This document shows positions 42,086-50,863 of a DNA stretch of 64,000 bases, one piece after another. Origin of the DNA: Rhodococcus sp. HNM0563 (GTDB taxonomy: Bacteria > Actinomycetota > Actinomycetes > Mycobacteriales > Mycobacteriaceae); the NCBI RefSeq assembly GCF_012726195.1, contig NZ_JAASAF010000003.1:526361-590360 (forward strand), in the 5' to 3' direction. Under the pieces are notes generated by a model, which was not told the DNA's origin, searched no databases, and saw only the letters and a program-made list of their open reading frames with translations. Positions within the stretch are counted from its first letter, which is position 1. Every line of letters begins with the position of its first letter. Position numbers and translations under genes: made by a program.

Positions 42086-43720
42086 TCAGTGAGACACGGC
42101 CTTCTCGACACCGACACCGGTGAGCGAGCGGACCTCCATCTCTGCCTGCTTGAACGGATCCTCCGGCTTGTTGCGGCCGATGTAGGTGCCGACGATACCG
42201 AGAGCGAAGGCGAGCGGGATGGACACGATGCCCGGGTTGGACAGCGGGAACCACGAGAAGTCGGCATTCGGGAACATCGACGACGGGCTGCCGGACACTG
42301 CCGGGGAGAACACGATCAGCAGCAGGCAGCTGATGAGACCGCCGTAGATGCTGAACAGCGCACCCGTGGTGTTGAACTTCTTCCAGAACAGCGAGTACAG
42401 CAGCGTCGGCAGGTTCGCCGAGGCGGCGACAGCGAAAGCCAGCGCGACCAGGAAGGCGATGTTCTGCCCCATGGCGAGGATGCCGAGCACGATCGAGACC
42501 AGACCGATCACGACGACCGTGATGCGCGAGACCCGCACCTGCTCGTCCTCGGTGGCCTTACCGTGCTTGAGCACGCTCGCGTAGATGTCGTGCGCGAACG
42601 ATGCGGATGCCGTGATCGCCAGGCCTGCGACGACCGCGAGGATCGTGGCGAACGCGACCGCGGAGATCACCGCAAGGAAGATGGTGCCGCCCAATTCGTA
42701 CGCGAGCAGCGGAGCCGCAGCGTTCTCCTTGCCCGGAGCATTCAGGATGACGTCGGGCCCCACCATCTTCGCGGCGCCGTAGCCGAGCACCAGGGTGAAC
42801 AGGTAGAAGGCACCGATGAGCGAGATCGCCCACGTGACCGAGCGTCGTGCTTCCTTGGCGGTCGGCACGGTGTAGAAGCGCATCAGCACGTGCGGCAGAC
42901 CCGCAGTGCCGAGCACCAGCGCAATGCCGAGGGAGATGAAGTCGATCCGGGTCATGCCGCTGATGCCGTACTTCGCACCCGGCGCGAGGATGTCGCGGCC
43001 GGCGACCGCTTCGTCCGCAGAGTTCGATGCCATGGCCTGAGCGTCGGCGAGCAGCTGCGAGAAGTTGCCGCGCACCGCGAGCAGCACGAGCACGAACATG
43101 ATGCCCGCACCCGCGACCAGCAGCACCGCCTTGACCATCTGGACGTACGTGGTGCCCTTCATGCCACCGACGAGCACGTACACGATCATGAGCACCCCGA
43201 CGACAGCGACGACGATCGCCTGGCCGGCCTTGTCCTGGATGTCGAGGAGCAGTGCGACGAGTCCACCGGCACCGGCCATCTGGGCGAGCAGGTAGAACAG
43301 TGACACCGCGAGCGTCGACAGCGCCGCAGCCATCCGCACCGGTCGCTGCTTGAGCCGGAAACTCAGAACGTCGGCCATCGTGAATCGCCCGGTGTTGCGG
43401 AGCAATTCGGCGACGAGCAGCAGCGCGACGAGCCACGCGACGAGGAAGCCGATGGAGTACAGGAAGCCGTCGTACCCGTAGACGGCGATGGCGCCTGCGA
43501 TACCGAGGAACGACGCAGCCGACAGATAGTCGCCCGCGATGGCGAAACCGTTCTGGGGACCGGAGAACTGACCGCCACCGGTGTAGAAGTCCGAGGCCTT
43601 CTTCGTGGTGCGGCTGGCCTTGATGACCAGGCCCATCGTGACGACGACGAACGCCACGAAGATTGCGATGTTGAGCAGCGGGTTACCGACATCGGTATGT
43701 CCCTGCGCAAGTACATTCAC
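42086..43720 (-). CDS. Cation/monocarboxylate symporter (MctC/ActP-type, SSS family)
   Basis: A 544-residue sodium/solute symporter with about 13 helices. SDFYTGGGQFSGPQNGFAIA and AGDYLSAASFLGIAGAIAVY, GTAGLPHVLMRFYTVPTAKE and the late VALAFAVAASANLPTLLYS identify the acetate/pyruvate/propionate branch (ActP, MctC). It should import short monocarboxylates with a cation. The GTG at 43720 overlaps the TGA of the DUF485 gene (43717-43720), so the two are coupled; this pairing is typical of ActP-type transporters. A 49-base palindrome ends the unit. Confidence 0.92.
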   Translation of the reverse strand: MNVLAQGHTDVGNPLLNIAIFVAFVVVTMGLVIKASRTTKKASDFYTGGGQFSGPQNGFAIAGDYLSAASFLGIAGAIAVYGYDGFLYSIGFLVAWLVALLLVAELLRNTGRFTMADVLSFRLKQRPVRMAAALSTLAVSLFYLLAQMAGAGGLVALLLDIQDKAGQAIVVAVVGVLMIVYVLVGGMKGTTYVQMVKAVLLVAGAGIMFVLVLLAVRGNFSQLLADAQAMASNSADEAVAGRDILAPGAKYGISGMTRIDFISLGIALVLGTAGLPHVLMRFYTVPTAKEARRSVTWAISLIGAFYLFTLVLGYGAAKMVGPDVILNAPGKENAAAPLLAYELGGTIFLAVISAVAFATILAVVAGLAITASASFAHDIYASVLKHGKATEDEQVRVSRITVVVIGLVSIVLGILAMGQNIAFLVALAFAVAASANLPTLLYSLFWKKFNTTGALFSIYGGLISCLLLIVFSPAVSGSPSSMFPNADFSWFPLSNPGIVSIPLAFALGIVGTYIGRNKPEDPFKQAEMEVRSLTGVGVEKAVSH

Positions 43721-44079
43721 TGCTGCGGTCCTTCCAGCTCGTCGCGGATCGCTGCCGAGCGCGGATCGAGTTCACGTCCGGCGAACTTCACGTACACGGC
43801 GGTGATGATGAACGTCGTGACGAACTGCCCGAGCCCGAGGATCAGGCCCAGATTGATGTTGCCGATCACCTTCGTCGCCATGAAATCCGCCGCGTAAGTG
43901 GCGAGCAGAACGTACAGGGCGTACCAGGCCAGGAAGAACACCGTCACCGGAAACACGAACCGGCGCAAACGGGTACGCAACTCCTGGAACTCCGGACTCG
44001 CCTGCATGTCGACGAAGTCCTGCGACGTCGGTACCCGCCGCTCCGGTACGTCACTCTCGCTGAGTGGTGCTGTGGTCAC
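43717..44079 (-). CDS. DUF485 membrane protein
   Basis: A 120-residue partner of SSS symporters. DUF485 is recognisable from FQELRTRLRRFVFPVTVFFL, then the first helix FFLAWYALYVLLATYAADFM and the second LGLILGLGQFVTTFIITAVY followed by VKFAGRELDP. Two membrane helices are predicted. The family is nearly always encoded directly upstream of an ActP-type transporter, as here, but its molecular job is unknown. GTG 44079 has AGGAG seven bases upstream; the stop overlaps the symporter start. Confidence 0.9.
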   Translation of the reverse strand: MTTAPLSESDVPERRVPTSQDFVDMQASPEFQELRTRLRRFVFPVTVFFLAWYALYVLLATYAADFMATKVIGNINLGLILGLGQFVTTFIITAVYVKFAGRELDPRSAAIRDELEGPQQ

Positions 44080-44204
44080 TGCCGACTCCTTGGTCGTCCG
44101 TGTGAGGTGTAGTGCACACAAACGCTAATGAGACGGCGATCACACAGATAGAGGTACGTGCGGGTTGTACGCCAAGCTGTCGTGACGTGCGCCGAACGGT
44201 CGTC

Positions 44205-45992
44205 TCATTGCGACGAGCGGCGCTCTCCGAGCTCTCGCTCGCCGAACGCACCGAGCTCTCGGTCGCGGCCCATCCCGAGCCGCTCCGGCACGTGCATCCG
44301 AGAGAACGTGCGACCGACGTCGGCCGGCACCCTCTTCCTCGTCGCGAGGCTCACCCCGATCATGACGAGGAACGCCAGCGGCACGCTCACCGCGCCCGGG
44401 TAGGCGGACAGCACCGCCGGCCATCCCCCGGCAACCGAAGGATCGAAGCGCACGAGAACAGTGAGCAGAGCCGCCCCGCCCGCCACGAGACCCCCGACGA
44501 CCATGCCCGCAGCGGCACCGATCGCGGTCAGCCCACGCCACCAGATTCCCAATATCAGCAGCGGGCACAGCGTCGATGCTGCGATGGCGAACACCTGCCC
44601 CACCGACCTGGACAGATCCAGCGACACCACCGACACCGCAAGGAGCAGGGGAACGATCCCGGCCAGGACCGCTGCTATCCGGAAGTCCCGAACCCGTCCA
44701 CGCAGCACGTCGGTCGACAGCACTCCCGCGACACTCACGAGCAGGCCGGACGACGTCGACAGGAATGCCGCAATCGCCCCCGACGCGACGAGCGCGGCGA
44801 GCAGTTGGCCCACCCAACCCGAGAGCACCGAGTTGGGCAGGAGCAACACAGCGGCATCCGAGCGGCCGGTGATGAGCAGTTGCGGCACGTACAGACGCGC
44901 GAACACCCCGAGAATCGTCGGGAACAGATAGAACAACCCGAGCAGGCCGATCACAGCGAACGACGTCATGCGCGCGGCCCGCCCGTCCGTGTTCGTATAG
45001 AACCGCACGAGGACGTGGGGCAGTCCCATCGTTCCGAGGAACGTGGCGATCATGAGCGAATACACCTGGAACAGGTGGTGTTCGCCGCCTGCACCGATGC
45101 CCGCGCCGGGCGACGCCCACGCGTCGTTGTCGGAGGGCGCCCCCGCGACCACCGGCACCGGCGAACCCGCTTCGAGCACCAATTCGGTGCCCGCGCCGAG
45201 TTCGTGTTCGCCGGGGGTCAGAACGATCTGCCCTGCGACGGGCCGGGAATCCACCTCGCCGGTCGCCGTCACCGGGATCGGCTCGGCGACCTGCACGACG
45301 ACGTCGACAGTGATGTCGACAGTGGTGGTCTCCGTGACAGTGGGCGGTATCGGTTCGTCGACACCGCGGTCGTCCCCTACGAAGTAGATCGTCAGGACCA
45401 GCGCGGGAAGCGCCACCGCGGTGAGTTTGAGCCAGTATTGGAAGGCCTGCACGAACGTGATCGACCGCATGCCGCCGCCCACCACATTGGCGATCACGAT
45501 GACACCGACGACTGCTGCCCCCACCCAGCTGGGAAGGCCGAGCAGGATGTTCAGTGTCAGACCCGCGCCCTGGAACTGCGGTACCAGGTAGAGCACGCAG
45601 ATGATCGCCACGATGATCATCGACAGCGACCGCACCCAGGGTTCGCCGAGCCGGAACTCGGCGAAATCCGGCACGGTGTACGCACCCGATCGGCGGAGCG
45701 GCGCCGCGACGAACAACAGCAGGCCGAGGTATCCGGCGGTGAACCCCACCGGGTACCACAGGGCATCGGTACCGTATTTGGCGACGAGACCTGCCACCCC
45801 GAGGAACGATGCGGCAGAAAGGTATTCACCCGAGATCGCGGCGGCGTTCCAGCGGGGTCCGACGCTACGGGACGCGACGAGGAAATCCGAGGTGGTACGG
45901 GAGATCCGCACCCCGTAGACCCCGATCGCGACCGTGGCGATCGCGGCGGCAACGATGCCGACCACCGTGAGGACAGGAACCGAGGTGTTCAT
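44205..45992 (-). CDS. Second SSS-family sodium/solute symporter with a long external insert
   Basis: A 595-residue symporter of the same superfamily (SDFLVASRSVGPRWNAAAIS, GEYLSAASFLGVAGLVAKYG, GTMGLPHVLVRFYTNTDGRA). A hydrophilic Thr/Val-rich insertion lies at about residues 206-308, more than twice as long as the corresponding loop of the neighbouring symporter (about 217-258). The C-terminal tail is charged. The substrate is unknown; monocarboxylates are likely. The ATG at 45992 lies 11 bases after the small membrane gene, and the unit includes a LytS/LytTR system that probably controls it. Confidence 0.88.
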   Translation of the reverse strand: MNTSVPVLTVVGIVAAAIATVAIGVYGVRISRTTSDFLVASRSVGPRWNAAAISGEYLSAASFLGVAGLVAKYGTDALWYPVGFTAGYLGLLLFVAAPLRRSGAYTVPDFAEFRLGEPWVRSLSMIIVAIICVLYLVPQFQGAGLTLNILLGLPSWVGAAVVGVIVIANVVGGGMRSITFVQAFQYWLKLTAVALPALVLTIYFVGDDRGVDEPIPPTVTETTTVDITVDVVVQVAEPIPVTATGEVDSRPVAGQIVLTPGEHELGAGTELVLEAGSPVPVVAGAPSDNDAWASPGAGIGAGGEHHLFQVYSLMIATFLGTMGLPHVLVRFYTNTDGRAARMTSFAVIGLLGLFYLFPTILGVFARLYVPQLLITGRSDAAVLLLPNSVLSGWVGQLLAALVASGAIAAFLSTSSGLLVSVAGVLSTDVLRGRVRDFRIAAVLAGIVPLLLAVSVVSLDLSRSVGQVFAIAASTLCPLLILGIWWRGLTAIGAAAGMVVGGLVAGGAALLTVLVRFDPSVAGGWPAVLSAYPGAVSVPLAFLVMIGVSLATRKRVPADVGRTFSRMHVPERLGMGRDRELGAFGERELGERRSSQ

Positions 45993-46003
45993 GGATACAG
46001 ACG

Positions 46004-46387
46004 TCAGTCGTCGGTCAGGTCGGTGAAATCCTGCTCATTGCGTTCGGCCAGAAACACATACAGCCACGCGCAGACCAGGAGCAGGAGATACGACACGAAA
46101 CCCAGCAGGATCCACGGCACCCGCACCTTCCACAGAGTGAGACCGGCCAGCGCGGGAAACAGAGCGAGCACCACCGGAATCGCGCCGAGCAGACATACCG
46201 GGACCACCGCGATCCGCAGCGCGAGCCCGAGTTGCGCGCGCACCAGACCCCGGACCATCGCGTCGCCCACTTCGGTCTGCTGCTGCACCTCCACCCGGGT
46301 ACGCACCATGCGCGCGCCGCGCCTCTTCGCGAGCACGACACGTTCGCGGTGCGGCCCGGCCGGGGGACGCGCGGACGGGCCCGTCAC
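46004..46387 (-). CDS. Small two-helix membrane partner of the symporter
   Basis: A 127-residue protein with a basic N-terminus and two hydrophobic helices (about 55-80, IAVVPVCLLGAIPVVLALFP, and about 92-113, WILLGFVSYLLLLVCAWLYV), ending in an acidic tail NEQDFTDLTDD. Its position directly before an SSS symporter mirrors DUF485 proteins, so it may be a divergent functional analogue. The GTG at 46387 overlaps the TGA of the LytTR regulator gene (46384-46387), showing translational coupling between regulator and transporter unit. Confidence 0.75.
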   Translation of the reverse strand: MTGPSARPPAGPHRERVVLAKRRGARMVRTRVEVQQQTEVGDAMVRGLVRAQLGLALRIAVVPVCLLGAIPVVLALFPALAGLTLWKVRVPWILLGFVSYLLLLVCAWLYVFLAERNEQDFTDLTDD

Positions 46388-47166
46388 CGCGCCGTCCAGG
46401 ACTGCATCGGGCCTCGGATCAACCGGTCTTTGAGTTCACGGGTGTGACGGCGACTGACAGGCAATTCGACCGGGGCAGCACTACCGACCGGCTTCATGCA
46501 TACGACCAGTCCCGTCCCGGCACTGCGGATGCCGGTCACCAGCGGCAACGCCACCAGGTACGAGCGGTGGACACGGAGGAAGCCCGCATCCGCCCAGCGG
46601 CTCTCCAACGACGAGATCGGGATGCGCACGAGATGTGATCCGGTGTCGGTGTGCAGGCGTGCATAGTCACCGTCCGCCTCCACCCATCGCACCGACGACC
46701 GCGGCACCAGAGTGGTCACGCCACCGAGTTCGACGGGGATCACCTCGTCGCGTGACTCCGCCTCGGAACCGTCCGGTAGTGCCGGCCGGCGCCGCTCGAC
46801 GATACGACGTACGGCCTCGACGAGACGCTCCTCCCGCAACGGCTTGAGAACGTAGTCCACGGCGCCCAGGTCGAACGCCGACACCGCTCGGTCGTCGTGT
46901 GCGGTCACGAACACCACCGACGGTGACGTCGCGAAGTTCTGCAGGATTCCTGCGAGTTCCAGCCCGTCGAGTCCCGGCATGTTGATGTCGAGGAACACCG
47001 CGTCGATGCCACCGTCGCGCAGCAGCCGCAGCGCGGTGGTCGCATCACCCGCGGTGTGGACCCGCCCGATCTCGGGACGGGCGCGCAGCAGGTAGGCCAG
47101 CTCGTCGAGCGCGGGCGGTTCGTCGTCGACGGCGAGCACGTTCATGGTGTCGGGAGTCTCGTTCAC
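46384..47166 (-). CDS. LytTR-family response regulator
   Basis: A 260-residue regulator. The receiver domain (8-125) has DDE at 14-16, phospho-acceptor Asp60 in VFLDINMPGLDGLELA, Thr at FVTAHDD and Lys in DYVLKPL. The C-terminal LytTR DNA-binding domain (about 150-250) has VRWVEADGDYARLHTDTGSH, RVHRSYLVAL and PVSRRHTRELKDRL. It pairs with the LytS-type kinase 31 bases upstream. GTG 47166 or ATG 47145 could start it. By analogy with BtsSR and YpdAB, it should activate the adjacent carboxylate transporter genes in response to an extracellular carboxylate. Confidence 0.9.
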   Translation of the reverse strand: MNETPDTMNVLAVDDEPPALDELAYLLRARPEIGRVHTAGDATTALRLLRDGGIDAVFLDINMPGLDGLELAGILQNFATSPSVVFVTAHDDRAVSAFDLGAVDYVLKPLREERLVEAVRRIVERRRPALPDGSEAESRDEVIPVELGGVTTLVPRSSVRWVEADGDYARLHTDTGSHLVRIPISSLESRWADAGFLRVHRSYLVALPLVTGIRSAGTGLVVCMKPVGSAAPVELPVSRRHTRELKDRLIRGPMQSWTAR

Positions 47167-47197
47167 AGCAGACTCATCGTGCCACGAACGAATCCGA

Positions 47198-48421
47198 TCA
47201 CGGCCTGATACCCGCCCGGAACTTCGGCACCCGCATGCTCACCTTGGTGCCTGCGCCCGGTGCAGTGTCGACGATCAGGCCGTAGTCGTTGCCGAACGCC
47301 GCACGCAACCGGTCGTCGACGTTGGCGAGACCGACGTGCGCTGATTCCTTGACACTGCTTCCCTCGCTGCCATCGGCGGTCGAATCGAGCATCCCCGAGC
47401 GCAGCAGTTCCGGTTCCATGCCTACTCCGTCGTCCTCCACACTGATGATGCAGTCGGTCCCCTCGTCGGCCGCAACGATCGTGATGGTGCCTGTCCGTGT
47501 CGACTTGCCCGCAATGCCGTGCCGCACCGCGTTCTCCACCAGCGGCTGCAACGCCAGGAACGGCAGAGCGACGTTGAGCACCTCGGGCGCAACCTGCAGC
47601 CGAACCTCGAGTGCATTGCCGAAGCGGGCCCGTTCCAGCGTCAGATAGCGGTCGATATTGCGCAGCTCGTCGGCGAGCAACGTGTACTCGCCGGTCGCGC
47701 GGAAGGAGTACCGCGTGAAATCCGCGAAATCGAGCAGCAGCTCGCGAGCACGATCGGGATCGGTACGAACGAACGAGGCCACAGTATTGAGCGCGTTGTA
47801 GATGAAATGGGGACTGATCTGCGCCCGCAAGGCACGCACCTCGGCGCGATCGAGACGGGCACGGGACGCGTCGAGTTCGGCGAGTTCGAGCTGGCTGCAC
47901 GCGTACCGGGCCACTTCGGTGAGGGCACCGAGCAGCGCAGGCCCCGGATCAGCGGTGGTGACGACACCGAGCACACCCGCGACACCGACATCGTCGACGA
48001 CCAGCGGCTGGGCGACCACGGCACGTGCGGCGAAATCCTGCGGCCCCCGCTCGAGGGCAGCGTGCCCGACGAGCACACGCCGCTCGCCGTCGATCGCGCG
48101 GTTCGCAGCGATCCGCACCTGCCCGGACAGCGATTGGAACGGCCCGTCCCAGGCGAGCAGGTCGCCGTCGGCGTCGAACAGGGCCACGGCCTGCGCTTCG
48201 GCGAGCAGCTGCCGCAGATGCGGCGCCGCTTCTCGAGCCGACGTCGCGTCCAGGCCGCTGCGCAAGGGTCGCGCAGCGAGCGACGCGGTGTGCAATGTCG
48301 CGTGTACCGCACGCTCGGCGGGTGTCGTGACGACTCTGCGGGTACGTGCCCATACCGCGGCAATCCCCGAGCCGACGAGAAACACCGAGACAGCGACGAC
48401 GAGGAGGACGGTTCCGGTCAC
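47198..48421 (-). CDS. LytS-type sensor histidine kinase
   Basis: A 407-residue membrane kinase. A single N-terminal helix (about 3-23) is followed by a GAF-like sensory region (about 60-175) and the His_kinase domain with phospho-acceptor His205 in RAQISPHFIYNALNTVASFV. The ATPase has LQPLVENAVRHGIAGK, VEDDGVGM and VGLANVDDRLRAAFGNDYGL. Unlike classical LytS or BtsS it lacks the multi-span 5TM-LYT sensor. It is the first gene of a four-gene unit: kinase, regulator, small membrane protein and symporter. Confidence 0.88.
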   Translation of the reverse strand: MTGTVLLVVAVSVFLVGSGIAAVWARTRRVVTTPAERAVHATLHTASLAARPLRSGLDATSAREAAPHLRQLLAEAQAVALFDADGDLLAWDGPFQSLSGQVRIAANRAIDGERRVLVGHAALERGPQDFAARAVVAQPLVVDDVGVAGVLGVVTTADPGPALLGALTEVARYACSQLELAELDASRARLDRAEVRALRAQISPHFIYNALNTVASFVRTDPDRARELLLDFADFTRYSFRATGEYTLLADELRNIDRYLTLERARFGNALEVRLQVAPEVLNVALPFLALQPLVENAVRHGIAGKSTRTGTITIVAADEGTDCIISVEDDGVGMEPELLRSGMLDSTADGSEGSSVKESAHVGLANVDDRLRAAFGNDYGLIVDTAPGAGTKVSMRVPKFRAGIRP

Positions 48422-48469
48422 GAACTCACGCTACGACGTCTGCTCGTCGATCGATCACGACCGCGCCGG

Positions 48470-50107
48470 TCAATCCTTCCGGTCACGCCGGTCGATCCGC
48501 TCCTCCGCCGCTGCCTCCTCGATGTCGAGACTCTCGAGTTCCGCACGCAACGTCTCGTCGTCGAGGGAGCCGTCGTCGCGCGCGGCGATCAGCGCGGTGC
48601 GTTGCGCGCGCAGTACGGCGCGGCGGAACCGGTCGAACAACGCTCCCGCGTCCTGGCTGCGTTCGATGTCGATCTCGGACTCGGCGCGCTCGGCATCGAC
48701 GCGAGAGCGAATCGATCGTTCGACGCGCTCGAGGATCCGCCGCACCTTCGCCGTGTCCGCTCCATCGGGCAGTTCTGCTGCGAGGGCCTGCAGCCTGTCT
48801 CTCGCCGCATCGGAACTGATGGATCGTGCAAGTGCCCGCTGTTCCTCGGCGCGCAACTGCTCGTACGGGTCGGTGACATCGAGGCGCCGGATCAAGACCG
48901 GCATCGTCGAACCCTGGATCAACAGTGTGCCGACAGCGACGACGATCGCGGTGAGATGGATGACCTCGCGGCCCGGGAAGGGCTCACCGGAAGCCAGCAC
49001 GAATGGGATACCGCCTGCGGCGGCGAGGGTCACCACGCCGCGCATCCCCGCCCAGGACACCACGATGTGTTCCCGGAAACTCAGGGCGTCGCGGCCGAGC
49101 CTGCCCAACCCGACCGTCCGGGCGGCTCGTCTCCGACCCCAGTTCAGCAATCCCCAGATCGGGCGGACAAGCATGACCACAACCAGTACCGCGAATGCGT
49201 AGAACAGGATCGTGACGACGTCGTATCCGTTGTCGGTCACTTCGTCGAGGACGAACTTCAGCTGCAATCCCATGTAGGCGAACACGAACATCTCGAGGAG
49301 GATGTCGAGACTCTCCCAGACGAATCGTTCCTGCAGCCTCGTCGTGACCGACAGATCGGTCGAGCGGTGCCCCATGTACAGACCCGCTGCCACGACCGCC
49401 AGCACTCCGGACGCGTGGATTTCCTCGGCAACGAGATACGCGGTGAACGGAATGGCCAGACCCAAAGCGGTTTCCAGCGAGGGATGGTCCATTCGGGCGC
49501 GCACCCAGTGCACGGCCACAGCAAGCACGAGCCCGACCACGACACCACCGACGACTTCGTAGCCGAAGAACACGACCGGCGAGTCGACGAAGACCTGGGT
49601 CCCTACCACCGCGGAGACAGCGACCGTGAACAGAGTCAGGGCGGTGGCATCGTTGACCAGGCCTTCGCCGGTGAGGATGGCGATGACTCGCTTCGGGAGA
49701 CCGAGCTTCCGGCCGACCGCGACTGCGCTGACAGCGTCGGTGGGCGCGACCACGGCACCGAGAACCAGTGCGGCACCGAACGTCAGCTCCGGGACGAGCC
49801 ATTCCGCAAAGAACGCTACGGCGAATGCCGTGACGAGGACCGTCCCGATACCGAGCCGGAGGATATGCGACAGGTTGCGTTTGAAGGTGGGGACGGAGAA
49901 TCGCACCGCGGCCGAATACAGCAGCGGCGGGAGGACGACTCCGAGGAGAACGTGCGGCTCGAGTTCCAGCTGCGGTAGGCCCGGGATGAATGACGCGAGC
50001 GCCCCGATCACGACCAGTACCAGTGGTGCCTGCAGGTTCCCGCGGTTCGCCAATCCGGTCACGGCGATCGCTGCGACGACCACCAGAAGAATCCAGGTTC
50101 CGCTCAC
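48470..50107 (-). CDS. CPA1-type Na+/H+ antiporter
   Basis: A 545-residue antiporter exchanging Na+ (or K+) for protons. About 12 helices occupy residues 1-410. The ion-binding region is GAVVAPTDAVSAVAVGRKLG near 118-137, with TGEGLVNDATALTLF near 145 holding the conserved ND pair, and SWAGMRGVVTLAAA near 350. A cytoplasmic coiled-coil tail (about 430-545) rich in Arg and Glu follows, typical of bacterial NhaP/YjcE members. The GTG at 50107 is a weakly supported start. It lies 48 bases upstream of the LytS gene. Confidence 0.93.
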   Translation of the reverse strand: MSGTWILLVVVAAIAVTGLANRGNLQAPLVLVVIGALASFIPGLPQLELEPHVLLGVVLPPLLYSAAVRFSVPTFKRNLSHILRLGIGTVLVTAFAVAFFAEWLVPELTFGAALVLGAVVAPTDAVSAVAVGRKLGLPKRVIAILTGEGLVNDATALTLFTVAVSAVVGTQVFVDSPVVFFGYEVVGGVVVGLVLAVAVHWVRARMDHPSLETALGLAIPFTAYLVAEEIHASGVLAVVAAGLYMGHRSTDLSVTTRLQERFVWESLDILLEMFVFAYMGLQLKFVLDEVTDNGYDVVTILFYAFAVLVVVMLVRPIWGLLNWGRRRAARTVGLGRLGRDALSFREHIVVSWAGMRGVVTLAAAGGIPFVLASGEPFPGREVIHLTAIVVAVGTLLIQGSTMPVLIRRLDVTDPYEQLRAEEQRALARSISSDAARDRLQALAAELPDGADTAKVRRILERVERSIRSRVDAERAESEIDIERSQDAGALFDRFRRAVLRAQRTALIAARDDGSLDDETLRAELESLDIEEAAAEERIDRRDRKD

Positions 50108-50141
50108 CTGGTCGATTGTGCTTCAGGAACCCTGTGGCGTG

Positions 50142-50171
50142 GGTCCGAAGCACGGCGGTCCGAAGCACGGC
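50142..50171. repeat. 15-bp perfect tandem duplication
   Basis: GGTCCGAAGCACGGC occurs twice without a gap (50142-50156, 50157-50171) between the antiporter and Rv0909-like genes. It probably arose by slippage. Confidence 0.9.
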
Positions 50172-50208
50172 GCCCCACACACGCCGCGGTGTCGGGGCGT
50201 GTGTGGGC
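50172..50208 (-). terminator. Terminator-like stem after the Rv0909-like gene
   Basis: GCCCCACACACGCC pairs with GGCGTGTGTGGGC (one bulged C) around a 10-base loop, nine bases after the stop of the small gene at 50217. It has no T-tract. Confidence 0.6.
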
Positions 50209-50216
50209 AGAGGCCT

Positions 50217-50405
50217 TCAGGCTGTGCCGAGCCCCTTCTTCGCCGCATCCTGGGCGGTGTCGACCTTGTCGGCGAACTTGCCACCGGTCTTCTCGTCGGC
50301 CAGGTCACCGACCTTGTCGATGGCCTCGTTCACCTTGTCGGGGTGTTCGGCAGCCAGATCCTTGCCCTTGTCGACGAGGCCCTTGACCTGATCCATGAAT
50401 CCCAC
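50217..50405 (-). CDS. Rv0909-like small protein (MT0933-type antitoxin family), copy 1
   Basis: A 62-residue highly charged helical protein: GFMDQVKGLVDKGKDLAAEH followed by DKVNEAIDKVGDLADEKTGG and a KFADKVDTAQDAAKKGL tail. This is the pattern of the Pfam MT0933_antitox family (Rv0909), annotated as the antitoxin for Rv0910. It also resembles CsbD-like stress proteins, so the antitoxin role is not secure. GTG 50405 has AAAGGGA upstream. Its paralogue lies 79 bases upstream on the same strand, itself downstream of ctpE, as in mycobacteria. Confidence 0.82.
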   Translation of the reverse strand: MGFMDQVKGLVDKGKDLAAEHPDKVNEAIDKVGDLADEKTGGKFADKVDTAQDAAKKGLGTA

Positions 50406-50484
50406 AGCGTGTCCCTTTCGTTCGGTATCGAGCGAAGGAATCCTCGCACAACCGACGGACCTCGGGTCTGCGGGCTGACCTGGG

Positions 50485-50769
50485 CTATGGAGTATGCGGC
50501 CCCGGCTGGGGATCCTGGCCTGGATCGGACTGCGGGCCCGGATCGTCTCCGGGGCCGGATTGTGCGCCGGGCGCAGGGTTGCCGGTGGCGCCGAGATGCT
50601 TCTTCGCAGCGTCCTGCGCCTTGTCGACGTGCTGCGCATACTTGCCGCCGGTCTTCCCGTCGATCGCATCGCCTGCCTTGTCGATGTAGCTCTGGGCCTT
50701 GTCGGGATTCTGCGCGGCGTAATCCTTGCCCTTGCCGAGCAGGCCCTTGACCTGATCCATGAAACCCAT
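50485..50769 (-). CDS. Rv0909-like small protein (MT0933-type antitoxin family), copy 2
   Basis: A 94-residue paralogue of the next gene: GFMDQVKGLLGKGKDYAAQN then DKAQSYIDKAGDAIDGKTGG and KYAQHVDKAQDAAKKHLG. It has an extra Pro/Gly/Asp-rich disordered tail of about 30 residues that copy 1 lacks. The two arose by tandem duplication and diverged. The ATG at 50769 has AAGGAG seven bases upstream. It is the gene next to ctpE, the position Rv0909 holds in M. tuberculosis. Confidence 0.82.
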   Translation of the reverse strand: MGFMDQVKGLLGKGKDYAAQNPDKAQSYIDKAGDAIDGKTGGKYAQHVDKAQDAAKKHLGATGNPAPGAQSGPGDDPGPQSDPGQDPQPGPHTP

Positions 50770-50863
50770 GCCGCTCTCCTTCCATCGGTGCGGTCGTCGA
50801 CACGAGTTCCACCGGGTAGGTCTTGCGAAACATGCATCGACGAATCCAGGCAACAGTGGTCGG

